From: Trileptium ribeirensis
Lineage: Eukaryota; Nematoda; Enoplea; Enoplida; Thoracostomopsidae
Direction of reading: 5' to 3'
NCBI GenBank assembly: GCA_030248225.1
Contig: JASANE010018300.1
Coordinates: 1 to 64,000 of the forward strand
DNA length: 64,000 bases
In this document: in pieces, positions 48,101-57,759 of the stretch
Layout of the letters: the number at the start of each line of letters is the position of its first letter
Numbering within the stretch: the first letter of the stretch is position 1
Notes under the pieces: model-generated
Database searches by the model: none
What the model was told of the DNA's origin: nothing
Seen by the model: the letters and a program-made list of their open reading frames with translations, nothing else
Made by a program: the position numbers and the translations under genes

Positions 48101-51100
48101 AACCATTAAACCATACAATATGATATGACACGTATTTTTAAAGAACATGATCGAGATATATTTTCTTAGTAGTGCAGCTGAGTCACTTGGTACCAAAACC
48201 AATTCTCTATATTGAAAAATCACTCATTTGGGGATGGGGTAATAGGAAACGTACTTCTCCACTGGCCGATTCAGCATTGAGGCTGGAGAGGGCGCTCCGC
48301 TCTTTTCTTATGAGAGTATAGACATACCAGACCAACAGGAAATATTGCGGAATAAAATAAAAAATAGGTACTTATGTGGTAGTCCACAAAGTTTCGGCAA
48401 AAAAACCGCTCCCCCTCACCCTTGTCAGAAAAATTCTAGATCTGCCACTGTGCTTCTCTGTATTCATAGATTGAAGAAGGATATGGTATTATGTGTCTTT
48501 AGGAATATGATCAAATATATTTTACTAATGAAGATGAGTCATTTAGTAACAAAATCAAATCTCTGTCTTTAAGAACCGGCTGGGGTAACAAGAAACGCTC
48601 TTTTCTGGTTCTTTAGGCTGACAATATATACATTTCGTTATTTTTAATGCTTAAATTACTTAACATTCTATAACTTAACTTGCTATATAATCCTGCGTAA
48701 AATGCCGTGTTCACAGAGAAATATGTGCAGTCGCTGCACACTGTGGTAAAATTTTTGAAAAATTGCCGCAGAAACTTTGGTTAACATCGGGATAGTTATA
48801 GCTAAAAGAGTTTCAGAATCTATTTTTGTATGCGATACCGAAAGAATATTTAATCTGTAAAAAACGATAAAAGCTGGCACGGTACATTTGGCCAATATAC
48901 GGCTAAAATTGTGATTTTCTTTGTCTTCTACAAGGCAAATGGGTTAGACGAACATCCGATTGCCGTGCAAATACCGAATAATCAAATTTGCATATTTGCA
49001 CAACACTGTGTAGTTTACTAAATTATTCGGCGGAAATTATGTCAAAACAACTTAGTCGATGTTATACATAAATAGTTGGTATTTACTTTGATTCTTTTAT
49101 TCCTTTAGACTGCTATGATTCAGCGATTTTCAAGAAATATTTCTAGCAACAATGGAAGGTGCTTTAACTTGTTAAACATAGACTGTCTCTAAGAATTTAT
49201 TTTAGTCAATATTGAAAGAATTCTTTCCTTTTATAATACTTTTCACAATTAGACGAATTTGAAAGTACAACATATATTTGCTGAAAGGTTACGTCTAACT
49301 TGATTCAATTCGCTAGCTAAATAACCTTGCACTACATACTCACGCTACTACGGACCTGCCAAAGAAATTCGACAATCTATATGTTTGCTAACCTGATCGC
49401 TTCAACGAATCTGTATCCGAGACACCACATCGAGGCAGCGACATTGTCGCTTTTGTTTCGTCGTCAAGTTTTCCCGTGACAGGCAGTTTGGCAAATTGTT
49501 GGAAGTCTCTATATTAGAATAAATGGCTGATTGAAGTTCTTACAATCATTTGAGAAAATTGCTGACCGGGAGTCGCCTACCAGCATAAATGGATATAAAG
49601 TCAAAGCAATAAAGGTATTCCTACAGTAATTTGTATATTTTTCCAGCTATATACTCTGATAAACATTGTCAGGATCATAAATGATATATCGAAGTGTTTT
49701 AATATTAAATCGGGAATTATGACGTTCCAAAATGATCGACTTTATGCATACTATCCTTCACCCTCGAAGGATGGCACCGGCCAGGCTATATTTACATCGA
49801 AAAGATCCCACACCTCAATCCCACCGTCCGTCCGCGCAGCGCCATGACGGCGTGGTAAAACGGTAACATTTACGATCATAGTTTAAAAAATTAAGGGGAA
49901 ATTTTCGAAAATGGGGAAAATGATGAGAAAAAATTGGGGAGTTCAGGTAAATGTTTGGTTTCGCCCGTTACCTACCCCCCGCACCTCGCCCGCCTGGGCA
50001 ATCTATCCCTATGTAGGTGGTCCTTGCACACACATGTTTTTATCATTGACACGACTTATCGGCTAGTGTTTACCGTAGTGCGTTTAGCTATTTCGTTTTT
50101 CACTACCAGTGAGATTTATCTAGATTGCAATGTATGCAATAGAACCAAGAGGTACAAAGTTATAACTGTAAAAAACGCAAAGGAGTAAACCAATAGAGTA
50201 TCTCAAGAGTAACAAAAGCATTACGGACGCCAGCCAGAAGCAAGCAATATGTAAATATTACTTGTCAATGATATTCACTATAGCAAATCTTTGTAATATT
50301 ATATGTAGTCTTACATGCTCATGAGGAGTAGTGTGTTACCTCCCATGAGGCGTACCCCTTCCTTCGCCACGAATCGCCGACCAATGCCGGTTTGGCACGT
50401 GACCTGACCTCCCCCTGTCGCTATAAAAAACGTTTCGTGAAAATTGGGAAAAACTGAAAAAATGGCACAAATTGGGAGGAATTAAAGAACATTTAAGCAA
50501 AAACTGCAGAAAATTATTGAAAAATTGAGCAAAATTGGGGAAATTATGAAATCTTAAAAAAATGTCGACATTCCATACATTGTTCCATTCCCCGTCCACA
50601 CCCCGCCGCGCAGTTGATGAGCCCCCTCCCCATTCCCATGCCACCGGCTGCTCGCCCGTACTTGAACCGTAAGCATGTAAGGTGTAGATGTATATAAGCA
50701 CAACATTTATATACAACATCTTTTCGTTATAACAAAGTGTAGGGCTATTGGTTTAGTATCAGGAATACTGTTATTCTTTTAATTGCTGGCTAAATACTGA
50801 AATAGAAAACCCAAAAGCCCCGGGACACACAAAAAAGCACACCCCACCGGAGGGGAAAAAAAAAAAAAAAAAAAAAAACGCCACACCCACAAAAAATGCA
50901 ACAAGCCATGCTATCCTACCGTATTGCTTGCTCAAATGATTCCGTTTTCGGAGGCAGATTTCCATTTTCTTCATAAACAATAGGCTGATCTGGGTACAGT
51001 GGCACCGAAAGATAGCCAAATTTCGACAGATACTTCTGAAATTTGTTTAATATAGTTTTTCAAATGCACATTGTGTTACATTGAATACTTAGTGCTTATC

Positions 51101-53394
51101 TTACGTTGAGGAACTAAGACAATGTCAAAATGAATAATTTTTATAACCGTTTTGGAACATACGTAGCTAATAGCAAAATTATGAACTGCATTGGAATGAA
51201 TCAAGAGTTACTTGCACTAAAGTGCGAAGTATGGCTATTCTCATCGAATATATAATTTATCCGCGGCAGAGCTCAAAACGAAAGCCTTAACTATAACCGT
51301 CTTGTTCGAAAAATCGCGTCCTTGCCTTTTGTATTGAGTATGCCGATGTTACGAACCAGAATGACCATATTATAAAACAAACCAGACCATATATATACTT
51401 TTATTGGACCAAAAATGTTTAAATTGATGTAAATAGTCGTGCAATAAAACACGAATTTCACGAAAATCAGACAAATGTGGCATGTTACCCATGGTTATAC
51501 TTTTATATTATATATTTCTCATCCATCATTTATAATATGTGAATGATGTTTTCCTAACTACCATCCGGGTCCTTAGGTCTTAAAACCTTTAATTATAATG
51601 AACTGGGTGGCATGTACAACTCCTCGGATTGATGTCAATGATGATTCATAATCTATTTGAACTGTTGAGCTTGCTTGAATTAGATTTTTAGCTTTACATC
51701 TTGGACTAGTTTCGCCAGGAAAATCCTAATATTTACAATTTTAACCATAAATGGGCGAGATCCGAAATCCCGGGGGAGAGCGGGTGTAGCGGGTACTTCA
51801 GGAAGAGGAGGTCATTTCCAGGAGGGATGAGCAGGCCGGCGGGGTGGGCGCTCGTCACGGTGAGATAAATTTGAGAGATTGTTCGGACTCAACTTTTTAA
51901 TTTAGCGAATTTTCCCTTGAGTTTTGCCAATTTTCCCTGATTTTTACCAGATTTCCCACCATTTTTGTCAATTTTTCTCAGTTTCGGCTCATTTTCCTCG
52001 AGTTTTTCCTGTTTTTACTAAATTTTAGGAGCGTCGTGAAGAGCCACACGGGAGTTCACGCTACTTCCGATGAGAGTCCTCCGAGCTTCAAGGGGTATAT
52101 AATCTCCACTTCTGCTCCTATGAACATGTACGATTTCATGTCATAAAGCATGTAAATTGGGCAAGTTTCACTGCAATTTCACTGTCACGTGTATAACAAA
52201 GCGGATTCATCGATGTGCTACTAAGTTCTGCATGTACGGGTGTAAATATTCACTTGTATCTCGCCTTTTGCTCCATAAGCAGACCCCGAACATCAAATAC
52301 TTTCTAGCCTAAATTTCGAATTCTTTAGATCTCAGCAAAATCTTTTTAAGTCCAGTTATTCCTATATTTCAGGGTCAACTTCTTTAATTCCCAGTTTTCC
52401 AATAAACTGCGTTTTTAAACAATTTATGTTTAAAAAGGTAATTTAAAACTTCCAGTAGTTTGGGCAGCAGTTGAGATCTCGCCAGTCGAGACGCTTAGCA
52501 TACTATAAATGCATAAAATTCTATTTTTGGTAAACTGACTGATTCAGTTGTTGACTGACAGTTTTGAATACTTAGCAAAAAATTTTCTGTATATCTAGGA
52601 ACTCACAGTTTTATAGTGCGAACATAAATCATAATAGCATCTAAATACATAACTGAATAAGCGTCATCACGCTGGGCTAGGTAGTTTACTGTTACACGTA
52701 GCTCCAATTCAATACCGACAAGGCATTTTATCGTGACGCAACACACAGTGCCAAACATTAGATTTAGGTTGCTTTATCCGTCCTCGGTGGGAAAGAAGAG
52801 TATATATACTCGTTTGCACTCAAATGGAAATGCGATGCGAATATTTCATCTGTGGTAGCTAGACATCACTGGATAACAGGCATGAGCAGGCTATAGCTTC
52901 CCATAGTCCCTGCCGACAATAAATCCCGCAGGCAATGATACAGCATACGTGAATCTTTATGAGCACGCCTAAATTTAGTGCCTGATGCAAATGATGCATA
53001 CGAAGAAAATACAGTGCTCAACTGAAACAATTTAGTTAATTTTGTTGTGTTGATGCAGTTCAAGGCGTGCTGGTCTTACCAAACATGCTCTGAAATATAT
53101 ATGATAAAAACACAATGTAGCTTGTCATATAACTTAGCCAATCGGTCGTATTTTTAACATAAGTTCGACGAGGCAGTTATTTATTTTGGGTTATATAAAT
53201 TCATAATTACGTCGAATAAACCTCATAGACTCAAACAACCCTGAATATTTGCTTACTTTAGCAAGTTCTTCTGTTAGTTCTGGCTGATTTGAATCAGTTC
53301 CATTTTCAGCTTGTGCTTCATTTTCATCACCTACTATAAATCTCATTTCAAAAACAGCCAAAAGTAGCCAAAGATACACTTTAAATCCGTTCAT
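30932..53394 (-). CDS. Secreted matrix metalloproteinase without hemopexin domain, seven exons
   Basis: Exons, in transcript order: 53394-53257, 51035-50920, 49508-49393, 45857-45781, 42855-42713, 31838-31736, 31145-30932; about 302 codons. Seen: a hydrophobic signal peptide (YLWLLLAVF), prodomain with KYLSKFGYL and DFQQFAKLPVTG, cysteine switch PRCGVSD (usually PRCGVPD), catalytic domain with AFKYWSDV, HGDGYPFDG, GVLAHAFYPQDG, zinc site HEIGHSLGLSH, Met-turn DAIMAP, then stop 12 residues after MLYGK. Known: such zinc endopeptidases cleave extracellular matrix and are held latent by the switch cysteine. The lack of hinge and hemopexin makes it matrilysin-like. All junctions agree in phase except exon 4 to 5. 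Confidence 0.92.
31146..31735 (-). other. MMP intron 6
   Basis: AT-rich, no gene or repeat recognised beyond ACTAATA-type low-complexity sequence near 31255-31315. Confidence 0.6.
31736..31838 (-). CDS. MMP exon 6 (structural zinc/calcium loop)
   Basis: Acceptor tatattttag. Encodes GGVLAHAFYPQDG and CHFDDTEYW. The 3' limit is uncertain: a strong-looking GTATAT follows TGG at 31771 but gives the wrong phase. The GTTGGC donor after 31736 restores phase with exon 7 and adds about 12 residues, so it is preferred. Confidence 0.8.
33215..33425. repeat. GC-head/T-run dispersed repeat, copy 1
   Basis: A GC-rich head (ggagggctgtcgacgggg) is followed by T-rich words like aatttttcctaatctttgg and ccaattttttccag, then a second GC-rich patch. 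Similar layout occurs near 49.8, 50.4, 51.8 and 57.1 kb. Confidence 0.6.
33556..33633 (+). repeat. Left terminal inverted repeat of the 7.9-kb element
   Basis: 78 bp beginning gagtgcattagggaagag. It differs from the reverse complement of 41343-41418 by a few substitutions and one- or two-base indels. Confidence 0.9.
33629..33838. repeat. GC-rich imperfect palindrome
   Basis: The left arm runs from cctgaccctcctccccag and the right arm ends gcggggtcaggctg. The arms share inverted copies of ccagtttttggggt, gcatagacccc and tttctgggggagggg. The DNA could extrude a long hairpin just inside the left TIR. Confidence 0.88.
34130..34900 (+). repeat. Dispersed repeat segment, copy A
   Basis: Matches the reverse complement of about 60750-61540: shared words include ccaaatttggcatcatttgg-like, ggatgaggtccgtaactcc-like, tccgataggtacc-like and aacacttacattta-like stretches. 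Divergence is moderate with many indels. Confidence 0.8.
36674..36758 (+). tRNA. tRNA-Leu-like sequence, probably a relic or promoter-bearing fragment
   Basis: An A box TGGCTGAATGG (36681-36691) and B box GATCAACTC (36735-36743) are spaced as in class II tRNAs. ACTCAAG between them looks like the tRNA-Leu(CAA) anticodon loop. The 5' ttccta can pair partly with a 3' cgggaa. The anticodon and T stems have mismatches, so a working tRNA is unlikely; Pol III promoter activity is possible. Confidence 0.4.
39079..39190. repeat. AT/AC microsatellite
   Basis: A pure (AT)n run of about 33 bases is followed by mixed TATAT and ACAC runs. Such runs often vary in length between individuals. Confidence 0.95.
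39540..39800 (+). repeat. Two copies of a GTTAACGG..GCCGGGTAT unit
   Basis: gttaacggttgggcggagcg at about 39553 and gttaacggggcgacggagcg at about 39725 are each followed by cccgccgggtat and then a stem-forming segment and aggggcgattt-like words. The spacing is about 172 bp. Confidence 0.75.
40500..40888. repeat. About 31-bp tandem array
   Basis: Around ten copies of tataaacgacacttttatac followed by aaaatggttca, some with an inserted ttattata. Divergence is low. Confidence 0.95.
40889..41030. repeat. 38-bp tandem array
   Basis: Nearly four copies of tgaaataagtaacgttttac followed by ttttatacaaacggttca. The second half resembles the preceding 31-bp unit, so this array likely arose from it. Confidence 0.93.
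41343..41418 (-). repeat. Right terminal inverted repeat of the 7.9-kb element
   Basis: 76 bp ending cctaatgcactc, the inverted partner of 33556-33633. The sequence just inside (41250-41342) is not shared with the left end. Confidence 0.9.
42713..42855 (-). CDS. MMP exon 5
   Basis: Acceptor ttatatag, donor gtaaaact, phase 2 in and phase 1 out. Encodes VMHQAFKYWSDVIALDF and ENWDHGDGYPFDGVG. The next exon completes the Gly codon and continues GVLAHAF as in all MMPs. Confidence 0.93.
43401..44053 (+). mobile_element. Dispersed element, copy 1 (3' truncated)
   Basis: The first 52 bases, from actagtgaagctcgcttgcg, are identical to the start of the copy at 57760. It contains two successive versions (43457-43601 and 43636-43769) of a block cagaagtgtaaaa to cacgacttttcacc, then a part ending cgaccattgcggttcgaatg. 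Homology to the other copy stops near 44053, so the 3' end is missing. Confidence 0.88.
44054..45780 (-). other. Rest of MMP intron 4
   Basis: No exon or repeat recognised. The stretch 44427-44672 is open and less AT-rich, but its product is not recognised. Near 45735-45780 the complement holds long T and G runs just after exon 4. Confidence 0.5.
45781..45857 (-). CDS. MMP exon 4 (start of catalytic domain)
   Basis: Acceptor aactgttccag, phase 1, matching exon 3. Encodes AHYKWTNKLLKWKINTFSQK and ends NKDDH, as in the MMP strand I region. The only GT near the end (after 45781) leaves phase 0, while exon 5 needs phase 2. A donor two bases further would fit length and phase but reads TT instead of GT. 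Confidence 0.82.
45893..46395. mobile_element. Harbinger-like MITE, 503 bp, TAA target duplication
   Basis: tgcggcattcacgttataat at the left end is matched by its near-exact reverse complement at the right end (attataacgtgaacgccgca). TAA flanks both ends (45890-45892 and 46396-46398), as expected for the 3-bp TWA duplications of PIF/Harbinger elements. It holds no coding frame of note. The interior recurs in part near 56.9 kb. Confidence 0.88.
46399..47689. other. MMP intron 3, unique part
   Basis: AT-rich with short frames only; nothing supported. Confidence 0.5.
47690..48610. repeat. Diverged 160-175 bp tandem repeat
   Basis: Four to five units, each with a ttggtaccaaaaccaattct-like start, a ttgacacattt-like segment, ggtaacaagaa, and an atatgatatg-like stretch followed by cgaaatagatatttt. 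A related unit at 48480-48610 is separated from the others by unique sequence. Confidence 0.85.
48611..49392. other. MMP intron 3, distal part
   Basis: AT-rich, no repeat or coding signal recognised. Confidence 0.5.
49393..49508 (-). CDS. MMP exon 3 (cysteine switch)
   Basis: Acceptor taatatag, donor gttagcaa, phase 2 in and phase 1 out. Encodes DFQQFAKLPVTGKLDDETKA and PRCGVSD. The cysteine holds the catalytic zinc in the latent form; Ser replaces the usual Pro of PRCGVPD. Confidence 0.93.
49780..49945. repeat. GC-head/T-run dispersed repeat, copy 2
   Basis: A GC-rich part (ccaccgtccgtccgcgcagc) is followed by aaattttcgaaaatggggaa and agaaaaaattgggg. Orientation is opposite to copies near 51.8 and 57.1 kb. 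Confidence 0.6.
50335..50650. repeat. GC-head/T-run dispersed repeat, copy 3
   Basis: GC-rich border segments enclose repeated gaaaattgggaaaaactg, aaattgggagg and attgagcaaaattgggg words. Same orientation as copy 2, with a cacgtgacc motif in the head. Confidence 0.7.
50856..50878. repeat. A23 homopolymer close to MMP exon 2 donor
   Basis: 23 adenines in a row, flanked by GC-rich words; on the MMP strand this is a T-tract about 42 bases into intron 2. Likely length-variable and error-prone. Confidence 0.95.
50920..51035 (-). CDS. MMP exon 2 (prodomain)
   Basis: Acceptor aaatttcag, donor gtaggata, phase 0 in and phase 2 out. Encodes KYLSKFGYLSVPL and ESFEQAIR, the conserved first prodomain helix region; it joins exon 3 as AIRDFQQF. 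Confidence 0.93.
51036..53256 (-). other. MMP intron 1
   Basis: Contains the GC-head/T-run copy at 51765-52030. The frame at 52866-53063 is not needed for the gene and was left out. No other exon is required since exons 1 and 2 join in phase 0. Confidence 0.6.
51765..52030. repeat. GC-head/T-run dispersed repeat, copy 4
   Basis: The head includes gaggaggtcatttccaggag and gcgctcgtcacggtgagata. The tail has successive gaattttccctt, ccaattttccctg and cagatttccc words. It is the best-preserved copy together with 57095-57320. Confidence 0.78.
53257..53394 (-). CDS. MMP exon 1 (signal peptide)
   Basis: ATG at 53394 in gtgagATGaac, donor gtaagcaa after codon 46, phase 0. Encodes a Lys then the hydrophobic core YLWLLLAVF, an acidic Asn/Gln/Glu-rich stretch and LTEELAK. 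The frame reads on into the intron without meaning. A TATA-like cataaaataa lies on the minus strand at about 53441-53450. Confidence 0.88.
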
Positions 53395-55462
53395 CTCACT
53401 TAATAAAACATAAAATCTGAATCTTTCTAATGGGTTTAGTTTATTTTATGCTTCGCTTAGTATAATATGTCGAGTGTAACCATAATATTTATATATTAAT
53501 AAGTAAATAATTTTGTAAAACGCGTAGAGGTAAAGAAGATTATATAAATGAAATAATAAGTGTCGCTATTATTAACAAAGATGGTTTCGTCAAGTCGTTA
53601 GTTACTAAACTAAACTAAAAGTCTTTTCCGCGTATTAGTTAAATAATAGTTGAAGCTGCAAAACCAAACATTATTAATGACTAATATAAGACACAATATT
53701 AGAAAAATTAAGCCTACGAAAGTGTATCATTGGTTCACGCTTCAAATTTACTTTGATGTCGTTGTTGATGTTTTTTTTATTTTGATCTTATATTATGGCA
53801 GTCTTTTGGGGTACTATTTAATTTCAAGCTGAGGGTGAAAGCATGAATAAACGACCAAGCTGCAACTGTGAGCGTTGTAATCCTGTCTATTGGGCGGGCC
53901 TGAGTCGAATCACAAGAAATAGATGAATTTTAACGTCAATGAGTGCCAATAAAATTGCAATGCTGTCCCGCCTTATTTCGTATTTCATTGTGTATATAAT
54001 ATGCTTAAGATACTATAATATTCTAAATGTGTGTAATGTCCATAAGTGGTTAGTAACAAGGCGTTTGCTCCAGGTCGCCTGAAACAAGTTGTATTCCCCC
54101 TTTTCTTTGCTTGTTTTCATTGGTTTAACCCAAAACCGAAAAAAATTTGATTTAATAACCTAAAACTACTCTAATTAAAAACATCAACCCATCTGTTTCT
54201 GTTCTCTCAAAAGATCATCAAACGTAAATATAGAATGACATTCGCTTAAATTGTGCGTGTCTGCGATTCCCATATCGCTCTCCCAGAATGCAACCATCAA
54301 GCACGGCTGGAATAATTCCTTCACGATCCCATTCTCTAATTTGTTTTTCATCCATCTTCACTAAGGTTTGACAGCATTAAATGTGTACTCCAGTGATAGG
54401 GTCCTCCAAGTTTTTACAGTTACTGACCGTTAAATATAAATACGGCGCTTGACAAACACGATAAACGTCACTGTAGATATGTATTCACAAGAGCACTGTT
54501 TATTGGATAATCGGAATCAAACTCTGAGCCGACTGTGTATCCGAGCCTGAGCGTTGTATCATAAATTCCGAACGGCCATCGGACTGGCATCCATGCACTC
54601 CTGCAGGAGCGCCCTTACGACATTCCAGACCATCTTACAACGTTCGAGACGAACGTTTACAAAATTCGTACCACAATTACAACATTCGGAGCCCGAGGTC
54701 GCCTATTGTGGTAGGGAAATACAAGAGGCTGCCCTACATTCCTGCTGCACATTCAGGTGGAAAAAAGCGTGTTTATGTTAGGAGGGGCCATGCAGGAACA
54801 TGTATGGCTCAAGATACTGTAATAAGATGATGCGCACTAGCAACTTTCAAATTTGACGCAAATTTAGCCGTGATCCTTTAATTTAACTGAAAAAAATCAA
54901 TGATAATGGTGTGCAGTGGAGCTACTTCTGCATGAATGCTACTGTTTACATATCTTTGCCTATTTATAATCAGATTGAACTCTTCATATAGTTTCGCGAC
55001 CAGGCAACGCAGACTGCTATGCCATATTCGTTGTAAAAACTTACACAACTGTCAAATATAGCAGTTCTGACAGATATGATGGCTGACAGGATTAGGCTTT
55101 GTGGTGGAGCTGTTTGTGGTCCATTGGCAGAAGATCGAATGCTACCTCAGGCCAACTGTTTAGTCGGATGCTTCGCACATTGTTACGTTAACAAGCTCTT
55201 GTCGCTAAACCCAAATGAAAAGTTTTTTAATCAACCGGGAGCTCGTACTAAACGTTCGATTCTACTGCCACCTTGCCGAATCCAGAATCATACCTGTGCC
55301 ACTAACAAAATATATATGCTTGTATAACGGCTTAACTACTGGTTTATCTTACTGTGAAATAATATAAAATATTGAATATCAATAAAATGTATCTCATATA
55401 AAAATAAAGGCCAGTGGTAAAGCTTAGTTAGGTTCACAGTTTTGTAATAGCTGTAAAACTCA
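53395..55462. other. MMP upstream spacer
   Basis: Holds the presumed MMP promoter. The minus-strand ORF 54351-54184 (55 residues, with VAFWESDMGIAD and FDDLLREQKQ) has a protein-like composition but no partner exon or family. Otherwise AT-rich and unassigned. Confidence 0.4.
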
Positions 55463-55545
55463 GCCAGGGATAGCCCACTAGTGGACGTTCGCTTGCGAAT
55501 CTGAAGGCCGAAGATCATGCGTTCGAATGCCTCGGCACAAAATGA
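55463..55545 (+). mobile_element. SINE-like tRNA-derived head
   Basis: atagcccactagtgg fits a Pol III A box and gttcgaatgcc, about 40 bases on, fits a B box; the layout and the gaatctgaaggccgaagat spacer recall tRNA-derived SINEs. The 3' extent and tail are not clear, possibly to about 55740. Confidence 0.5.
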
Positions 55546-55745
55546 AAGCTGTACTTCTATTGTATCCTATCATCAACAAGCACCCATCTCTAGGCCTAAA
55601 TCGAAAATTCTATTCGTAACAATTAGTGCAACATTAGCTGATTTTAGCTTAACTAGTAAATTTAGGAATAACAACGTGAAGGAAACAATGATGATCACTT
55701 CTACAAAAGTCAAAATCGCTGAACATCTGTAATAAGTTTATGCGA

Positions 55746-56890
55746 ATTAACTAAGTCATAAAACACACAGCAAAAACATGAAAATTGTGCTACGTAATGA
55801 CGAAAATTACATTGAAATTTCAAGAGTCGACCGGTATAGCAGAACTAACCCTAGAGGCAGTTCGCTATTTTTTAAGTCAATTGGATGACAAATGTTCCAG
55901 ACTGAAATTTAGACACATTAAGTATATTTATTATTAGGATGAACTTTTGTAGAAGAGCCGTGTTAATTGTATGCCATTATTAAATCATCTCGTTAATACC
56001 ACGACGCATGATGCATTGTCTGGAAATGTCCATTCCCTCCCCCATTCAAACCTGGCGCGCCAACCTGCAAACTGTAAGTATCATGGCCTCACGTTATGAG
56101 TGGGGACAACTGAAATCCATTCAGTGGATCCCCCACTTCAACAAAATTCCTCCCAGGAATACTGTACGCAGCTGTCTTAATGGCCCCGACTTGCCGCTGC
56201 TAGCGATTCACATTCAGTTATATAAGCTAGATTGCAATACAAGTTTTGTTTTTGAGAATGTTATATTGAATACAGGTAAACAGACTTTTTCATTACATGA
56301 AAAGTGTTGCCTATTTGCTCCCCCCACTCCAAACAATTGTCACACCCTACACTAGATTGCAGTTGCCCTTACCCTCTTAATTGCCGTTCTTCCCACTCCA
56401 AATAGTCGTTCCTCCACCACTCTAATTAGACGCCACCCCCCTCACTCAAAATTTCATAATGTATTAAAACAAGTCCTGGCAAGTATTATAATTGCCCAAA
56501 GGTTTTGGGCATGCATATCCAAGGCTTTTGATCATAACTACACTAACAATTATTATTTTAATAGTGACATGTCAATTACCATGTCTACCGAAGACACAGA
56601 TTTCAGTTTCGATTTTTCAGTATTTTTGATTGTCAGAAAAGTACCTGTTATCACAAGCGAGAAGGGAATTTTTTTAATCAAATTACAAGATCGAGTAACG
56701 TAGATAAATGATGAAAGAATTCTGTGTACACACAAATTCAAGATAACAAATATACAAATGTTGGTTAGTTACCACATAAGCTAAATTGTTTCCGTCGAGA
56801 TTACGGCCCCTATGACCATGTATGATCAGTCAAGTCCAGACGATCGCTGGCTTCACCGCGAAAAACGGCATTCCTGATGGAACAAAAATT
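55746..56890. other. Spacer without supported genes
   Basis: The frame 56008-56355 is open for 115 codons but is not recognised. A C-rich stretch with repeated cccactcc words lies at about 56315-56450. Confidence 0.4.
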
Positions 56891-56894
56891 AATG

Positions 56895-57060
56895 TGGTGT
56901 TCACGTTATAAATGGCTCCACTGTTTGGAATATATGTCCCTTCTGTAGTCGCGATCCTGCTGTATTGACATTCATGGTCATACCCATACCGTAAGAATTC
57001 CTGCGGGTATGCTATAAAATACACCCTTAGCTGCTACATTGTTTGTTTACGGTGTCGCAC
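56895..57060. mobile_element. Partial relative of the Harbinger-like MITE
   Basis: ttcacgttataaatgg, cccttctgtagtcgcgatcc, ttgacattcat and acacccttagct follow the same order as in 45900-46070. The right part is replaced by a GC-head/T-run repeat, so this copy is composite or broken. Confidence 0.72.
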
Positions 57061-57094
57061 ACACCCGCAACCATACATAGCCGGCATCCGAAGT

Positions 57095-57320
57095 CCCATG
57101 GAGATGATATCGGGTGTTTTGGGAGGGGTTGTCGTCGCCAGCGGGGTGCAGCCAGCAGGCGGGGGAAAGGGAAGTCGTCACGTGGGGATAAATTTTTGAA
57201 ATATTGTGGAAACCAAATTTTTAATGTTTTTGGCATTCATTTTTATCAATTTTTCCAAAATTTTTTCCAATTCTCCACAGTTTTTCCAACTTAACCCAAC
57301 TTTTGCTCATTTCGTAAAAC
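57095..57320. repeat. GC-head/T-run dispersed repeat, copy 5
   Basis: A GC-rich head ending gtcgtcacgtggggataaat is followed by caatttttccaaaa and ccaattctccacag words, closely matching 51765-52030. Confidence 0.78.
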
Positions 57321-57759
57321 TATTCGAGGGTAGTTAGCTAAAGGTGTTGTTTTTGCCGACGGTGTCAAGGACACTGTGTCTTTTTTGTAGTTTTGTAGAC
57401 GGTGTGCGGCATCTGATACTGCCAACATGCATATTTTGTAGATGTATATACAGAAATTGAAATTTTCAAAAAACAACACATTTAAAAATACACTGCATTA
57501 GCGACAGACAGAGTGCGTTACTGATAATCGCGAAATAATGCTAGCTAAGAACATATATGCTAATAGGGGAGGAGAGCGGGATTAAAGCCCCTGAAACTCG
57601 CACCCCTTTCGGGGTGTCCCGACATCCCCCCACGGAAACTAGCCTGATCTCCCTGACTTTCCGACGCGCAGAAAATTTTGGAAAAATCAAGAGTTGTCTA
57701 AGGTATCCTATTGTCGACGGAGTACCAGACACTGCGTACGGCGTTCAAACATAGGTAAC

